NCBI GenBank assembly: GCA_002412595.1
Contig: DHVJ01000020.1
Coordinates: 1 to 24,873, forward strand
Reading direction: 5' to 3'
Source of the DNA: Anaerolineaceae bacterium UBA5211
GTDB taxonomy: Bacteria; Chloroflexota; Anaerolineae; Anaerolineales; Anaerolineaceae
Length of the DNA: 24,873 nt
In this document: positions 7,718 to 15,086 of the stretch, piece by piece
How the letters are laid out: each line of letters opens with the position of its first letter
Numbering within the stretch: position 1 is the stretch's first letter
The notes under the pieces: model-generated
What the model saw: only the letters and a program-made list of their open reading frames with translations
Told to the model about the DNA's origin: nothing
Databases searched by the model: none
Program-made: the position numbers and the translations under genes

Positions 7718-8317
7718 ATGGCTTTCCAATTACCTGAATTACCCTACAATTATAATGCGCTTGAACCTTACATGGATGCAAAGACCATGGAAGTTCATCA
7801 TGACAAACACCACGCCGGTTACACGGCCAAGCTCAACGCGGCCCTCGAGAAATACCCCGAGTTCTACGACAAGGACATCGCCGACATTTTAAGCGACCTC
7901 TCCAAGGTGCCCGAAGACGTGCGCACGGCTGTCCGCAATAACGGCGGCGGTTACTTCCATCACAACCTGTGGTGGACGCAGTTCAAACCCAATGCCGGCG
8001 GCGCACCCGGCGGCGCTTTGGCCAAGGCCATCGACGCAGCCTTTGGCAGCTTTGACGCTTTCAAGGAAAAGATGAGCACCACCACAGTCGGTTTGTTCGG
8101 CAGCGGCTGGGGCTGGTTAGCCAAGGATAAATCCGGTAAGCTGGTGCTGGCCACCACGCCCAACCAGGATTCCCCGGTTTCCTCCGGCCTGACCCCCCTG
8201 TTGGGCATCGACGTTTGGGAGCATGCCTACTATCTCAAATACCAGAACCGCCGTGCAGAATTCGTTGAGAATTTCTGGAACGTGGTGGACTGGAGCGAGA
8301 TCGAGAAACGCTTCTAA
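7718..8317 (+). CDS. sodA: Superoxide dismutase, Mn-type
   Basis: A 199-residue Fe/Mn-family superoxide dismutase that converts superoxide to hydrogen peroxide and oxygen. Metal ligands are visible as H27 (MEVHH), H82 (GGGYFHH), D165 and H169 (DVWEHAYY). The outer-sphere glutamine sits in the C-terminal domain (Q150 in NQDSP) and glycine occupies the helix position (NNGGG, 75-78). This is the MnSOD arrangement and not the FeSOD one; metal use in the cell is still inference. There is no signal peptide, so it is cytoplasmic. It is a single-gene unit with its own strong promoter and an intrinsic terminator right after the stop codon. Confidence 0.96.
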   Translation: MAFQLPELPYNYNALEPYMDAKTMEVHHDKHHAGYTAKLNAALEKYPEFYDKDIADILSDLSKVPEDVRTAVRNNGGGYFHHNLWWTQFKPNAGGAPGGALAKAIDAAFGSFDAFKEKMSTTTVGLFGSGWGWLAKDKSGKLVLATTPNQDSPVSSGLTPLLGIDVWEHAYYLKYQNRRAEFVENFWNVVDWSEIEKRF

Positions 8318-8337
8318 TTCGTAAAACTTACTTGATA

Positions 8338-8368
8338 AAAAAACGCGCATCAGTCATGCGCGTTTTTT
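8338..8368 (+). terminator. Rho-independent terminator of sodA
   Basis: A perfect 13-bp inverted repeat, AAAAAACGCGCAT (8338-8350) and ATGCGCGTTTTTT (8356-8368), with a 5-nt CAGTC loop. It ends in a run of six T and begins 20 bp after the sodA stop. The A-run on the left arm would also give a T-run on the other strand. Confidence 0.93.
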
Positions 8369-8440
8369 CGTCTTTAAGTACTCTATCAAGCATTCCTGAC
8401 CGACATATTTGCGAAGGTCGATTATTCCTCCGCGTCCACT

Positions 8441-8495
8441 CCCTCCCCCTGAAAGGCTGCCAAATTGGAGCGGTTACCAAAATTCAGGGGGAGGG
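8441..8495. repeat. Stem-loop repeat, copy A
   Basis: The ends CCCTCCCCCTGAA (8441-8453) and TTCAGGGGGAGGG (8483-8495) are a perfect 13-bp inverted repeat. The inner segment contains GCCAAATTGGA, which recurs in copy B at 8598-8650. It lies outside genes and has no ORF, which fits a small non-autonomous dispersed repeat. Confidence 0.7.
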
Positions 8496-8597
8496 CCAGG
8501 GGTGAGGGTTTCATCCAGCCCAACAATCAACGAAAAGAAGTGGAAGGTTAATCATTCTTGACTGTGTATATGTATATTTCAGCCATTGGCTGGTATT

Positions 8598-8650
8598 GCC
8601 CCCCTGAAAGATTAGCCAAATTGGAATTGATGCCCAATTCAGGGCAAGGG
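8598..8650. repeat. Stem-loop repeat, copy B (diverged)
   Basis: It shares CCCCCTGAAAG, GCCAAATTGGA and AATTCAGGG with copy A (8441-8495) in the same order and with similar spacing. The terminal inverted repeat is less perfect here because the right arm reads TTCAGGGCAAGGG. The two copies lie about 100 bp apart in the same orientation. Confidence 0.6.
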
Positions 8651-8660
8651 TCAGGTCGGA

Positions 8661-8682
8661 GCTTATCGCAAAAACGATAAGC
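8661..8682. repeat. Small perfect hairpin
   Basis: GCTTATCG (8661-8668) and CGATAAGC (8675-8682) form an 8-bp stem with a CAAAAA loop. No T-run follows on either strand, so it is not a standard terminator. It could stabilise the 3' end of the mltG message, which would read through it on the minus strand. Confidence 0.4.
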
Positions 8683-8826
8683 AAAGACACTTGTTATGAG
8701 ACAATGTCAAGATGTCATCGGAACAAGTAGATAGTGACGATTCCGGCCAGCCCAATGCTTTGCCAAAAATTAGGTCAGCATTCGCCTGCACCCTTTAAAG
8801 AGTGCCTGGCATTATAAAGCAATCTG

Positions 8827-8864
8827 GCCGAGATTCCTCACCCCTCAGGGTTCGGAATGACACC
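8827..8864. repeat. Half copy of the 314-410 dispersed repeat
   Basis: GCCGAGATTCCTC (8827-8839) and GGAATGACACC (8854-8864) match the right half of the element at 314-410, with a short replaced segment between them. The left half is missing, so this is a solo arm or truncated copy. It ends 20 bp before the mltG stop codon. Confidence 0.6.
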
Positions 8865-8884
8865 ATCGAGGTTTAATAAACCGC

Positions 8885-10006
8885 TTACTCGCAGGCCGCG
8901 GCCAAATGCTCCTCATATGTACGTGAAAAGACGTGCGTTCCCGAGCCGTCGCAGGCTGCCCGGAAATATAAATATGGGCTGTCGGAGGCATTCAACACCG
9001 CCATCAAGGCTGTCAGGCTGGGGTTGCAGATCGGCCCAGGCGGTAAGCCCACATTCACATATGTGTTATAGGGCGAATCCACTTTCAAATCCGCCGCGCT
9101 AAGCGGGTTTTTCCACCAACTGGCGCTTTCCGCATCATATCCCAGCGCATATTGCACGGTCGGATCGCTCTGCAGCGGTATATCCGCCGCCAGGCGCTTG
9201 AGGAACACGCCCGCGATTTGCGGCCCTTCGCTATCGAGCATCATTTCCTTCTGCACGATGGAAGCCAGGATGACTGCCTCTTCCAGCGTCAAGCCCTTGG
9301 CCGCCAATAAATCTTCATAGCCTTCCGGCAGTTGGTTGTAGAAATGGCGCACAAAAGCCGTGGTCAGGTCAGCCGCTTCGGCACTGCGCAGCAGCTGGTA
9401 CTCATCCGGGTAAAGATAGCCCTCCAGGCTCTCATAACCCAGGCCTTCATCCGCAGGGTGCTGCACCGCGCTGAGAAATTCGGCTTCACTGACCGATAGC
9501 CCGGAGAAAGGCAGCAGCGCCGCGATTTCCTCGGCGCGCCAGCCGGCCAGGAAGCTAAAAACCACGTCCTGCGGGTTGTTATCCACAATATGGCTCGCAA
9601 TGGTAAAGCTGTTCATGCTCGGGTTAAGCCGGTAAATGCCCGCCTGAATTTGGTCATCCGTGCCGGAATAGACCAGCAAATTGGTAAAACTTTCCGCTGA
9701 ACGAATCAGACCCTGTTCTTTCAGGGCTGCCGCGATCTGCCCAGCCGATTGGCCATAGGGAATGCGGAAGATCATTTCCTCTCCCTGTGAGTTTGCCGGC
9801 TGCAGCAGTTCATCTTTGTCCAGCTCCAAACGTACGGAATACAAAAAGCGTTGCACGTAAGTCAACCCTGGATCGGCTCTGCCAAAATCCTCTTCGGCTT
9901 GCCTGGGTACCAGCACACTGGCCAGATAAATAGACCCATATACGATCAGAAGTCCTAAAAGGATCCAGAATATCAGCTTTAAATGGTCATCTTTTGGTTT
10001 ACTCAT
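8885..10006 (-). CDS. mltG: Endolytic murein transglycosylase (YceG/MltG family)
   Basis: A 373-residue membrane-anchored protein. One membrane span (about 10-33) follows a charged N-terminus. A LysM-like subdomain lies around 80-105, then the YceG catalytic domain with EGYLYPDEYQ (195-204), ASIVQKE (248-254), LQSDPTVQYALG (278-289), YNTYVNVGLPPGPICNP (313-329) and YLYF (345-348). E254 is the likely catalytic glutamate by family comparison. MltG cuts nascent glycan strands near the membrane and is thought to act as a peptidoglycan terminase. Its ATG overlaps the ruvX stop as ATGA (10003-10006), so the two are translated as a unit. Confidence 0.93.
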   Translation of the reverse strand: MSKPKDDHLKLIFWILLGLLIVYGSIYLASVLVPRQAEEDFGRADPGLTYVQRFLYSVRLELDKDELLQPANSQGEEMIFRIPYGQSAGQIAAALKEQGLIRSAESFTNLLVYSGTDDQIQAGIYRLNPSMNSFTIASHIVDNNPQDVVFSFLAGWRAEEIAALLPFSGLSVSEAEFLSAVQHPADEGLGYESLEGYLYPDEYQLLRSAEAADLTTAFVRHFYNQLPEGYEDLLAAKGLTLEEAVILASIVQKEMMLDSEGPQIAGVFLKRLAADIPLQSDPTVQYALGYDAESASWWKNPLSAADLKVDSPYNTYVNVGLPPGPICNPSLTALMAVLNASDSPYLYFRAACDGSGTHVFSRTYEEHLAAACE

Positions 10007-10431
10007 ACACCCTCATCCAGAAATCGCTGCAGGAAAACCACTGCCGCAATGGCGTCGAAATGCCCTTTGCGCTTGTTTTTCGGCACACCCATCAACAGGC
10101 GCGATTCACGCGCGGTTTGGGTGCTGAAAGATTCATCATATAACTGCACCTCAATCGAGCCCCGCATTTTTATGACTTCCGCCAGACGCTGCGCACTGCG
10201 TCCGGAAGGGGTCAGCTGCTGCTCATCGTCGTAGGTCACCCCTATTAAAATCAAGTTCGCGCCTTTCTCAGCCGCAGTGATCAAAATAGACGCGGCATCC
10301 TCAGCCCGCGAAATGTGCGTCAGCACCGTCAAAGGGGAGGCGATGGTGCGGGTTGGGTCGCTGAGCGCCAGGCCAATTCGTTTGGCACCCCAATCGACTG
10401 CTAAAATTCGTGAAGAGGCTTGTTCATTCAT
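10003..10431 (-). CDS. ruvX: Putative Holliday junction resolvase (YqgF/RuvX)
   Basis: A 142-residue RNase H-fold nuclease of the YqgF family, linked to pre-16S rRNA processing and proposed as a Holliday junction resolvase. Acidic residues of the active site are visible: D13 in VDWGAKRIG, E100 in YDESFST and D126 in KGHFDAIAA. Length is normal for the family. The middle segment VTYDDEQQLTPSG replaces the more common GLPLNMDGT-type stretch, a mild divergence. It forms an operon with mltG. A -10-like box lies only 11 nt upstream of the start. Confidence 0.92.
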   Translation of the reverse strand: MNEQASSRILAVDWGAKRIGLALSDPTRTIASPLTVLTHISRAEDAASILITAAEKGANLILIGVTYDDEQQLTPSGRSAQRLAEVIKMRGSIEVQLYDESFSTQTARESRLLMGVPKNKRKGHFDAIAAVVFLQRFLDEGV

Positions 10432-10442
10432 GCGGCAATTGC

Positions 10443-10448
10443 ATTATA
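10443..10448 (-). promoter_or_regulatory. Candidate -10 box of ruvX-mltG
   Basis: TATAAT on the minus strand, ending 11 nt before the ruvX ATG. The expected transcription start would leave only about 4 nt of leader. No clear -35 hexamer is seen at normal spacing. Confidence 0.4.
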
Positions 10449-10500
10449 CATGATTGTCCTGTTTATATTTCTTTTACAAAAATCCACCGAACAATTCCGC

Positions 10501-10506
10501 TATAAT
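10501..10506 (+). promoter_or_regulatory. -10 box upstream of the 10532 gene
   Basis: A perfect TATAAT. No good -35 hexamer lies 16-18 bp upstream; TTTACA at 10473-10478 is too far at 22 bp. The leader would be about 19 nt and contains GAGGTG (10523-10528) as ribosome binding site. It may drive the long plus-strand run up to recJ. Confidence 0.5.
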
Positions 10507-10531
10507 CAAGATAGATAATTCCGAGGTGCCT

Positions 10532-11335
10532 ATGAAAAAAACGTTTCCCCTGATTGTTTTGATCCTGGTGTCTGTTGCCTGTACGATCAGTTTTCCTTCT
10601 TCCACCAATGACACAGAAATTGCCGCAGGTGTGGCCGTAGCTTTCACGCAAACTGCCCTGCAGGCCACTATAGAAGCTGCTCAGGCTACTCTCACGCCTG
10701 AAATTCAGCCTTCCCCTACCGCCACGCAAACTCCGCCCGCCAACGATCCCAAGAGCGTCCTTGGCGACCCAGACTGGCAGGACACGCTTTCCAACAGCAA
10801 GAATTGGAGCCTGGATGACGGCCCGGTGGAAATCGGCAGCGCCACTTTCTCGCAGGGCAACGGAAAACTGACGGTGGTCAACCAGTCCAGCACATCTGGT
10901 TTTATCTGGTGGCTAACCTACCTCAGTTTTAAGGACGCCTACCTGGAGGCCACCTTCGAAGTAGAAGACTGTTCAGCCAATGACCAATACGGACTAGTGG
11001 TGCGCGCGCCGGATTATGAGGATGGGCGTGGATATTATTACACCCTGACCTGCGGCGGCCAATACGACCTGCGCCGCTGGGACAGCGGCGGCTCAACCAT
11101 GCTGCTGAATTTTCCTTCCAGCAAAGCCATCAATAGCGGCTCCAACCAGACCAACACCCTGGGTATCTGGGTCAAGGGTTCTGTCATCCGCCTGTATGTC
11201 AATAACCAATTTCTGACCGAGATCAACGACGGCAGCCTGAGCGCGGATGGTCATTTCGGTCTCTTTATCAATTCCACCCAAACACCCGGTTTCACCATCC
11301 ACATGGATGAAATCGCCTATTGGCTCCTGGATTAA
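10532..11335 (+). CDS. Secreted, possibly lipid-anchored LamG/DUF1080-like protein
   Basis: A 267-residue exported protein. The N-terminus has two lysines, a hydrophobic core (about 4-16) and Cys17. The residues before Cys17 (SVAC) make only a weak lipobox because -3 is Ser. A Thr/Ala/Pro/Ser-rich linker (about 45-70) leads to a C-terminal domain rich in beta strands (about 75-267). Its features (YLEATFEV, YGLVVRAPDY, GYYYTLTCGG, LGIWVKGSVIRLYVNN, GHFGLFIN) resemble concanavalin-like jelly-roll domains of the LamG/DUF1080 kind. These usually bind or process carbohydrate, but no catalytic site is recognisable. It precedes msrP by 33 nt and may be co-transcribed. Confidence 0.65.
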   Translation: MKKTFPLIVLILVSVACTISFPSSTNDTEIAAGVAVAFTQTALQATIEAAQATLTPEIQPSPTATQTPPANDPKSVLGDPDWQDTLSNSKNWSLDDGPVEIGSATFSQGNGKLTVVNQSSTSGFIWWLTYLSFKDAYLEATFEVEDCSANDQYGLVVRAPDYEDGRGYYYTLTCGGQYDLRRWDSGGSTMLLNFPSSKAINSGSNQTNTLGIWVKGSVIRLYVNNQFLTEINDGSLSADGHFGLFINSTQTPGFTIHMDEIAYWLLD

Positions 11336-11368
11336 TATCAGCCGAAATAAAAATGGAAGGATGCTCGC

Positions 11369-12325
11369 ATGAGCAAACCCATAAATTCTTCTGAGATCAC
11401 ACCGGAAGCGCTTTATCTCTCCCGTCGGCGCTTCATCAAGAATACCCTGACGATGGCAGCCGCTTCCTTATATTTGAGCGCATGCGGCGGCCAGACTGCG
11501 GCCGGACCCACCGCTCAGCCCACCAGCAGCCTGCCGCTGCCCTCCGCCGGCAGCAGCAGTGATGAAATGGGCAACGCCTTAACGACTTACGACGATATCA
11601 TCGGCTACACGAATTATTATGAATTCTCCACCGATAAGAGCGGACCTACCCGCCTGGCACAGAATTTTCAGACCTCGCCCTGGAGCGTGCAGGTTGGCGG
11701 TTACGTCAACAACGCGCGCACCTTCGACATCGATGAGCTCAAATCGCTGTTCGACCAGGAAGAGCGCATCTACCGCATGCGCTGTGTGGAAGCCTGGTCC
11801 ATGGTCATTCCCTGGATCGGTTTCCCGCTGCACAAGCTGCTCGAGATCGTTGAGCCCACCTCGGACGCCCGTTTTGTGCGCTTTGAGACGCTCTACGACC
11901 CTGACCAGATGCCCGGCCAGCGCAATTCCTTCTTCCCTTTCCCTTACATCGAAGGGCTGCGCCTGGACGAAGCCATGCACGACCTGACCATCATGGCAAC
12001 CGGTTTGTATGGCCGCGACCTCAGCCCGCAGAATGGCGCTCCGCTGCGCCTGGTGGTGCCCTGGAAGTACGGCTTCAAATCCATCAAGAGCATCGTCAAG
12101 ATCGACCTGGTGGGTGAAATACCTACCTCGTTGTGGATGGCATCCGGCCCGAGCGAGTACGGCTTCTATGCCAACGTCAACCCCAACGTGCCCCATCCGC
12201 GCTGGTCGCAGGCAACCGAGCGCCGCATCGGCAATAGCGGGCGTATCGACACCCTCATGTTCAACGGCTATGAGGAAGAAGTCGCATCTCTCTACGACGG
12301 CATGGACCTGTCGCTCAATTACTAA
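11369..12325 (+). CDS. msrP: Protein-methionine-sulfoxide reductase, molybdopterin subunit
   Basis: A 318-residue sulfite-oxidase-fold molybdoenzyme of the MsrP (YedY) family, which repairs oxidised methionines in exported proteins using electrons from MsrQ. The N-terminus is a twin-arginine signal (SRRRFIKN, residues 18-25, then a hydrophobic stretch). It ends in LSAC (36-39), a good lipobox, so it is predicted to be a Tat-exported lipoprotein. C139 in MRCVEAW is the expected molybdenum ligand. The cofactor-binding core runs through PWIGFPLHKLLE and GAPLRLVVPWKYGFKSIKSI. A ribosome binding site GGAAGGA lies just upstream. msrQ follows after 3 bp. Confidence 0.93.
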   Translation: MSKPINSSEITPEALYLSRRRFIKNTLTMAAASLYLSACGGQTAAGPTAQPTSSLPLPSAGSSSDEMGNALTTYDDIIGYTNYYEFSTDKSGPTRLAQNFQTSPWSVQVGGYVNNARTFDIDELKSLFDQEERIYRMRCVEAWSMVIPWIGFPLHKLLEIVEPTSDARFVRFETLYDPDQMPGQRNSFFPFPYIEGLRLDEAMHDLTIMATGLYGRDLSPQNGAPLRLVVPWKYGFKSIKSIVKIDLVGEIPTSLWMASGPSEYGFYANVNPNVPHPRWSQATERRIGNSGRIDTLMFNGYEEEVASLYDGMDLSLNY

Positions 12326-12328
12326 GTT

Positions 12329-12958
12329 ATGAAACCAACTCGCGGACAGCTCATCACTGCATTCCTATGCTTGCTCCCGCTGGCGGTTTTGCTGGTCGAA
12401 TGGCACAACGGCAGTCTGAGTGCCAACCCCATTGAAGCCCTTACCCAGCGTACCGGACGCACTGCGGTCATCTTGCTGCTGGCTTCACTGGCCTGCAGGC
12501 CGCTGCGAACCCTGTTTGGGCTGAGCGCCCTGCTGCCCATGCGAAAAACACTGGGGTTGGCCGCCTTTGCCTATGCCGCTCTTCATTTTCTCATTTTCGC
12601 AGGATTGGATTTTGAGTTCAACTTAAGTTGGATCCTGCCCGAAATCCGACAGAAGTTCTTCATCCAAATCGGCCTGATTGCGCTAATTCTGCTGCTGCCT
12701 CTGGCCGTCACTTCCCTGCGCAGGCTGCAAAAAAGGATGGGCAAGAACTGGCAGCGCCTGCACCGCCTGGCTTATCCCATCATGGCTCTGGTTCTTTGGC
12801 ATTATTTCATCGCTTCCAAGGGCGATATCCTGCTCCCCCTGATTTACATAGTCTTTTTTATCATATTGATGCTGTTCAGAATACCCCCATTGAGTAAAAT
12901 ATCTATAGGCAGCAAACCGCGCTGGCTGCAGCGTTTAAACCAATTTCTGCTGTCATAG
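12329..12958 (+). CDS. msrQ: MsrQ heme-binding membrane subunit
   Basis: A 209-residue membrane protein of the ferric-reductase-like transmembrane family with about five to six hydrophobic segments. It passes electrons from the quinone pool or a flavin reductase to MsrP. Candidate heme histidines are H86 (ALHFLIF), H145 (LHRLAYP) and H158 (LWHYF), matching the family layout. The N-terminal RTGR and LGLAAFAYAALH segments are also typical. It follows msrP with a 3-bp gap and precedes the DNA-repair gene by 10 bp, so msrPQ and the repair genes may share one transcript. Confidence 0.9.
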   Translation: MKPTRGQLITAFLCLLPLAVLLVEWHNGSLSANPIEALTQRTGRTAVILLLASLACRPLRTLFGLSALLPMRKTLGLAAFAYAALHFLIFAGLDFEFNLSWILPEIRQKFFIQIGLIALILLLPLAVTSLRRLQKRMGKNWQRLHRLAYPIMALVLWHYFIASKGDILLPLIYIVFFIILMLFRIPPLSKISIGSKPRWLQRLNQFLLS

Positions 12959-12968
12959 ATTGCACACA

Positions 12969-15086
12969 ATGGCCGAATATATTTACACCGAACAACAGAC
13001 ATCCGTGATTGAAGCCCCGCTGCCGGGCTCGATTTTCATTTCCGGTCCAGCCGGCAGCGGAAAGACCAGTGCCGCCATCGGGCGTTTGGAGCGTCTGTTG
13101 GCACAGGTTCCCGGCCACCAGATTTTAGTGCTGGTACCCCAGCGCAGCCTGGGTCTTCCCTATGAAAAATTCCTGCGTGAAAACCACGCATATCGCGGCA
13201 GCCTGCCTTCCATAATCACGCTGGGTGGTCTGGCCCGCCGCCTGACCGGCCTGTTCTGGCCGCTGGCGGGCAAAGCCGCCGGTTTCCACGCGCCTCACCT
13301 TCCGCCTTATTTTCTTTCGCTGGAAACCGCCCAATACGTCATGTCCCGCGTAGTTGATCCCAAATTGGAACAGGGCTACTTCAACTCCGTCACCATCGAT
13401 AAAAACCGTATCTACAGCCAGATCATCGACAACCTCAACAAGGCAGCTGTGGTGCGCTTTCCGCTGACGGGAATCGCTCAACGGCTGAAATCGGACCAGA
13501 ACCTTGATCCGTCGATGCTGCCCGCCTTGGACCAAACCCAGCAGTGTGCCCTTGAATTCCGCCAATACTGCCTGGAACACAACCTGCTGGATTATTCCCT
13601 GCAGATGCAAACCTTTCTGGATCATGTCTGGCCATTGCCGCTCTGCCAGGATTACTTCCACACCTATTTTCCCAACCTGATCTACGACAACCTGGAAGAG
13701 GATGTGCCTGCTGCGCACGACCTGCTGCGTGCCTGGCTGCCTCGTTCGCAATCGGCCTTACTCGTGATGGACGAAAGCGGCGGCTACCGCACTTTCCTGG
13801 GAGCCGACCCCATCAGCGCGCAATCGCTGAGCGCCCTATGCCAACAGCAGGTCCAGTTCAACCAACAGGAAGAGCCCGCCCAACCAGTTCAAGCCCTCAA
13901 CCGGGCCCTGGGTGCCTGCATCCGTCACGAACCGGCACCGCCGGATAATCCGGATTTCTCTCCCGCCCTGACGCTGACGGATTACCGCTTCTACCCGGAA
14001 ATGCTCTCCGGTGTGGTGGCGCGCATTCGCGAATTGCTGGATACCGGCACAGCCTCCGCCGGCGACATCGTCGTTCTGGCCCCCTATCTCTCGGACGCAC
14101 TCAAGTTCTCGCTTGCCCAGCTCCTGCAGGAACAAGGCATCGCCAGCCGCAGCGCGCGCCCCTCGCGTATGTACCTGGAAGAGCCGGCCGTCAAAGCCGT
14201 GCTGACCTTCGCCAAACTGGCCCACCCGGCCTGGGAGATGTCTGTTTCACACTTTGAGCTGCGTGACGCGCTCATGCTGGCCCTGCCGGATTTGGATATC
14301 ATCCGTGCTGACCTGATCGCCCAGACGCTTTATTCTCCGCATGCCCGGGCAGATGGCCTGAAATCCTTCGACGCCCTCACCAACCCGCGCATGCAGGAAC
14401 GCATCAGCTTTGCTTTTGGAAAAAAGCTGGAAGAATTACGCGCCTGGCTGGTCAATTATGCACAGGCTGATCCCCTGCCGCTGGATATCTTCATCAGCCG
14501 CCTGTTCGGGGAACGCCTATCGCAAAAAGGCTTCGGGCTGTTTGCCGATTTTGACGCGGCCGAACGCATTGCCCAGTTGATCGCTTCCATCCAATCCTTC
14601 CGCCAGTTCCTCAGCGCGGCCTATGATATGGATCAGGTTTCCGCCGGCTTGGAATTCATCCGCACCGTGGAAGCCGGGCTGCTGCCGGCCGCTTTCATGA
14701 CCCGCCGGGAGATCCCTGAAGACGCCGTTCTGATCGCGCCCGCGCACAGTTTTCTGATGGAAAACCGCCCGGTCACAGTCCAATTCTGGCTGGATGTCGG
14801 CAGTCTGGGCTGGTGGGAACGCCTCAACCAACCCCTCACCAACCCTTACATTCTGCGGCGTGAATGGCAGCCGGGCACCGCCTGGACCTATTCACAGGAC
14901 TTCGAGGCCAATCAGGAGCACATGCAGCGCGTGGTGGCCGGTCTGCTCAACCGCTGCCGCCAACAAATCATTGTCTGTTCCGTGCAGGTCAACGAGCGCG
15001 GCTCCGAGCAGCGCGGCCCGCTGCTGCAAGCTTTCCAAACCCTGCGCAAACGCAGTTTCTCCGCCCGGGAGGACGCCCGTGTTTAA
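12969..15086 (+). CDS. AddB/UvrD-like ATPase with degenerate helicase motifs
   Basis: A 705-residue SF1-type helicase homologue. The Walker A motif is intact (GPAGSGKT, 26-33), followed by a Ia-like LVLVPQRS (53-60). The Walker B region reads YDNLEED (239-245) where UvrD proteins have VDEFQD. Motif III reads DESGGYRTFLGADP (268-281) where UvrD has GDPDQSIYRFRGADP, so the Gln that senses the nucleotide is missing. No standard motif VI (YVALTRA) is seen; instead the C-terminus has IIVCSVQVNERGS (about 672-684), resembling the end of AddB/RecB-like motor bodies. There is no nuclease domain, unlike AddB (over 1,100 residues). I infer a structural or weakly active motor partner of the next gene, with which it overlaps by 8 bp. 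ATG 12969 is preferred over the in-frame TTG at 12960. Confidence 0.72.
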   Translation: MAEYIYTEQQTSVIEAPLPGSIFISGPAGSGKTSAAIGRLERLLAQVPGHQILVLVPQRSLGLPYEKFLRENHAYRGSLPSIITLGGLARRLTGLFWPLAGKAAGFHAPHLPPYFLSLETAQYVMSRVVDPKLEQGYFNSVTIDKNRIYSQIIDNLNKAAVVRFPLTGIAQRLKSDQNLDPSMLPALDQTQQCALEFRQYCLEHNLLDYSLQMQTFLDHVWPLPLCQDYFHTYFPNLIYDNLEEDVPAAHDLLRAWLPRSQSALLVMDESGGYRTFLGADPISAQSLSALCQQQVQFNQQEEPAQPVQALNRALGACIRHEPAPPDNPDFSPALTLTDYRFYPEMLSGVVARIRELLDTGTASAGDIVVLAPYLSDALKFSLAQLLQEQGIASRSARPSRMYLEEPAVKAVLTFAKLAHPAWEMSVSHFELRDALMLALPDLDIIRADLIAQTLYSPHARADGLKSFDALTNPRMQERISFAFGKKLEELRAWLVNYAQADPLPLDIFISRLFGERLSQKGFGLFADFDAAERIAQLIASIQSFRQFLSAAYDMDQVSAGLEFIRTVEAGLLPAAFMTRREIPEDAVLIAPAHSFLMENRPVTVQFWLDVGSLGWWERLNQPLTNPYILRREWQPGTAWTYSQDFEANQEHMQRVVAGLLNRCRQQIIVCSVQVNERGSEQRGPLLQAFQTLRKRSFSAREDARV

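Larger units (their letters stand above)
8369..8884. other. Repeat-bearing intergenic region
   Basis: No coding sequence is recognisable between the sodA terminator and the mltG stop codon. The stretch holds two related stem-loop elements (8441-8495 and 8598-8650), an 8-bp hairpin (8661-8682) and a half copy of the 314-410 repeat (8827-8864). The remaining spacer, about 8690-8820, shows nothing I can interpret. Confidence 0.6.

Noticed and set aside
7653..7781. N-terminal extension of the EamA transporter
   Set aside because: It would read across the sodA promoter and into sodA; the hydrophobic transporter repeat begins just after 7652.
8661..8682. Terminator for mltG
   Set aside because: A stem is present, but there is no T-run and it lies about 200 bp past the stop codon.
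14794..15078. In-frame N-terminal extension of the UvrD-like helicase
   Set aside because: It lies wholly inside the upstream gene's coding frame, has the low-complexity look of an off-frame translation, and a strong ribosome binding site (15067-15073) points to GTG 15079.
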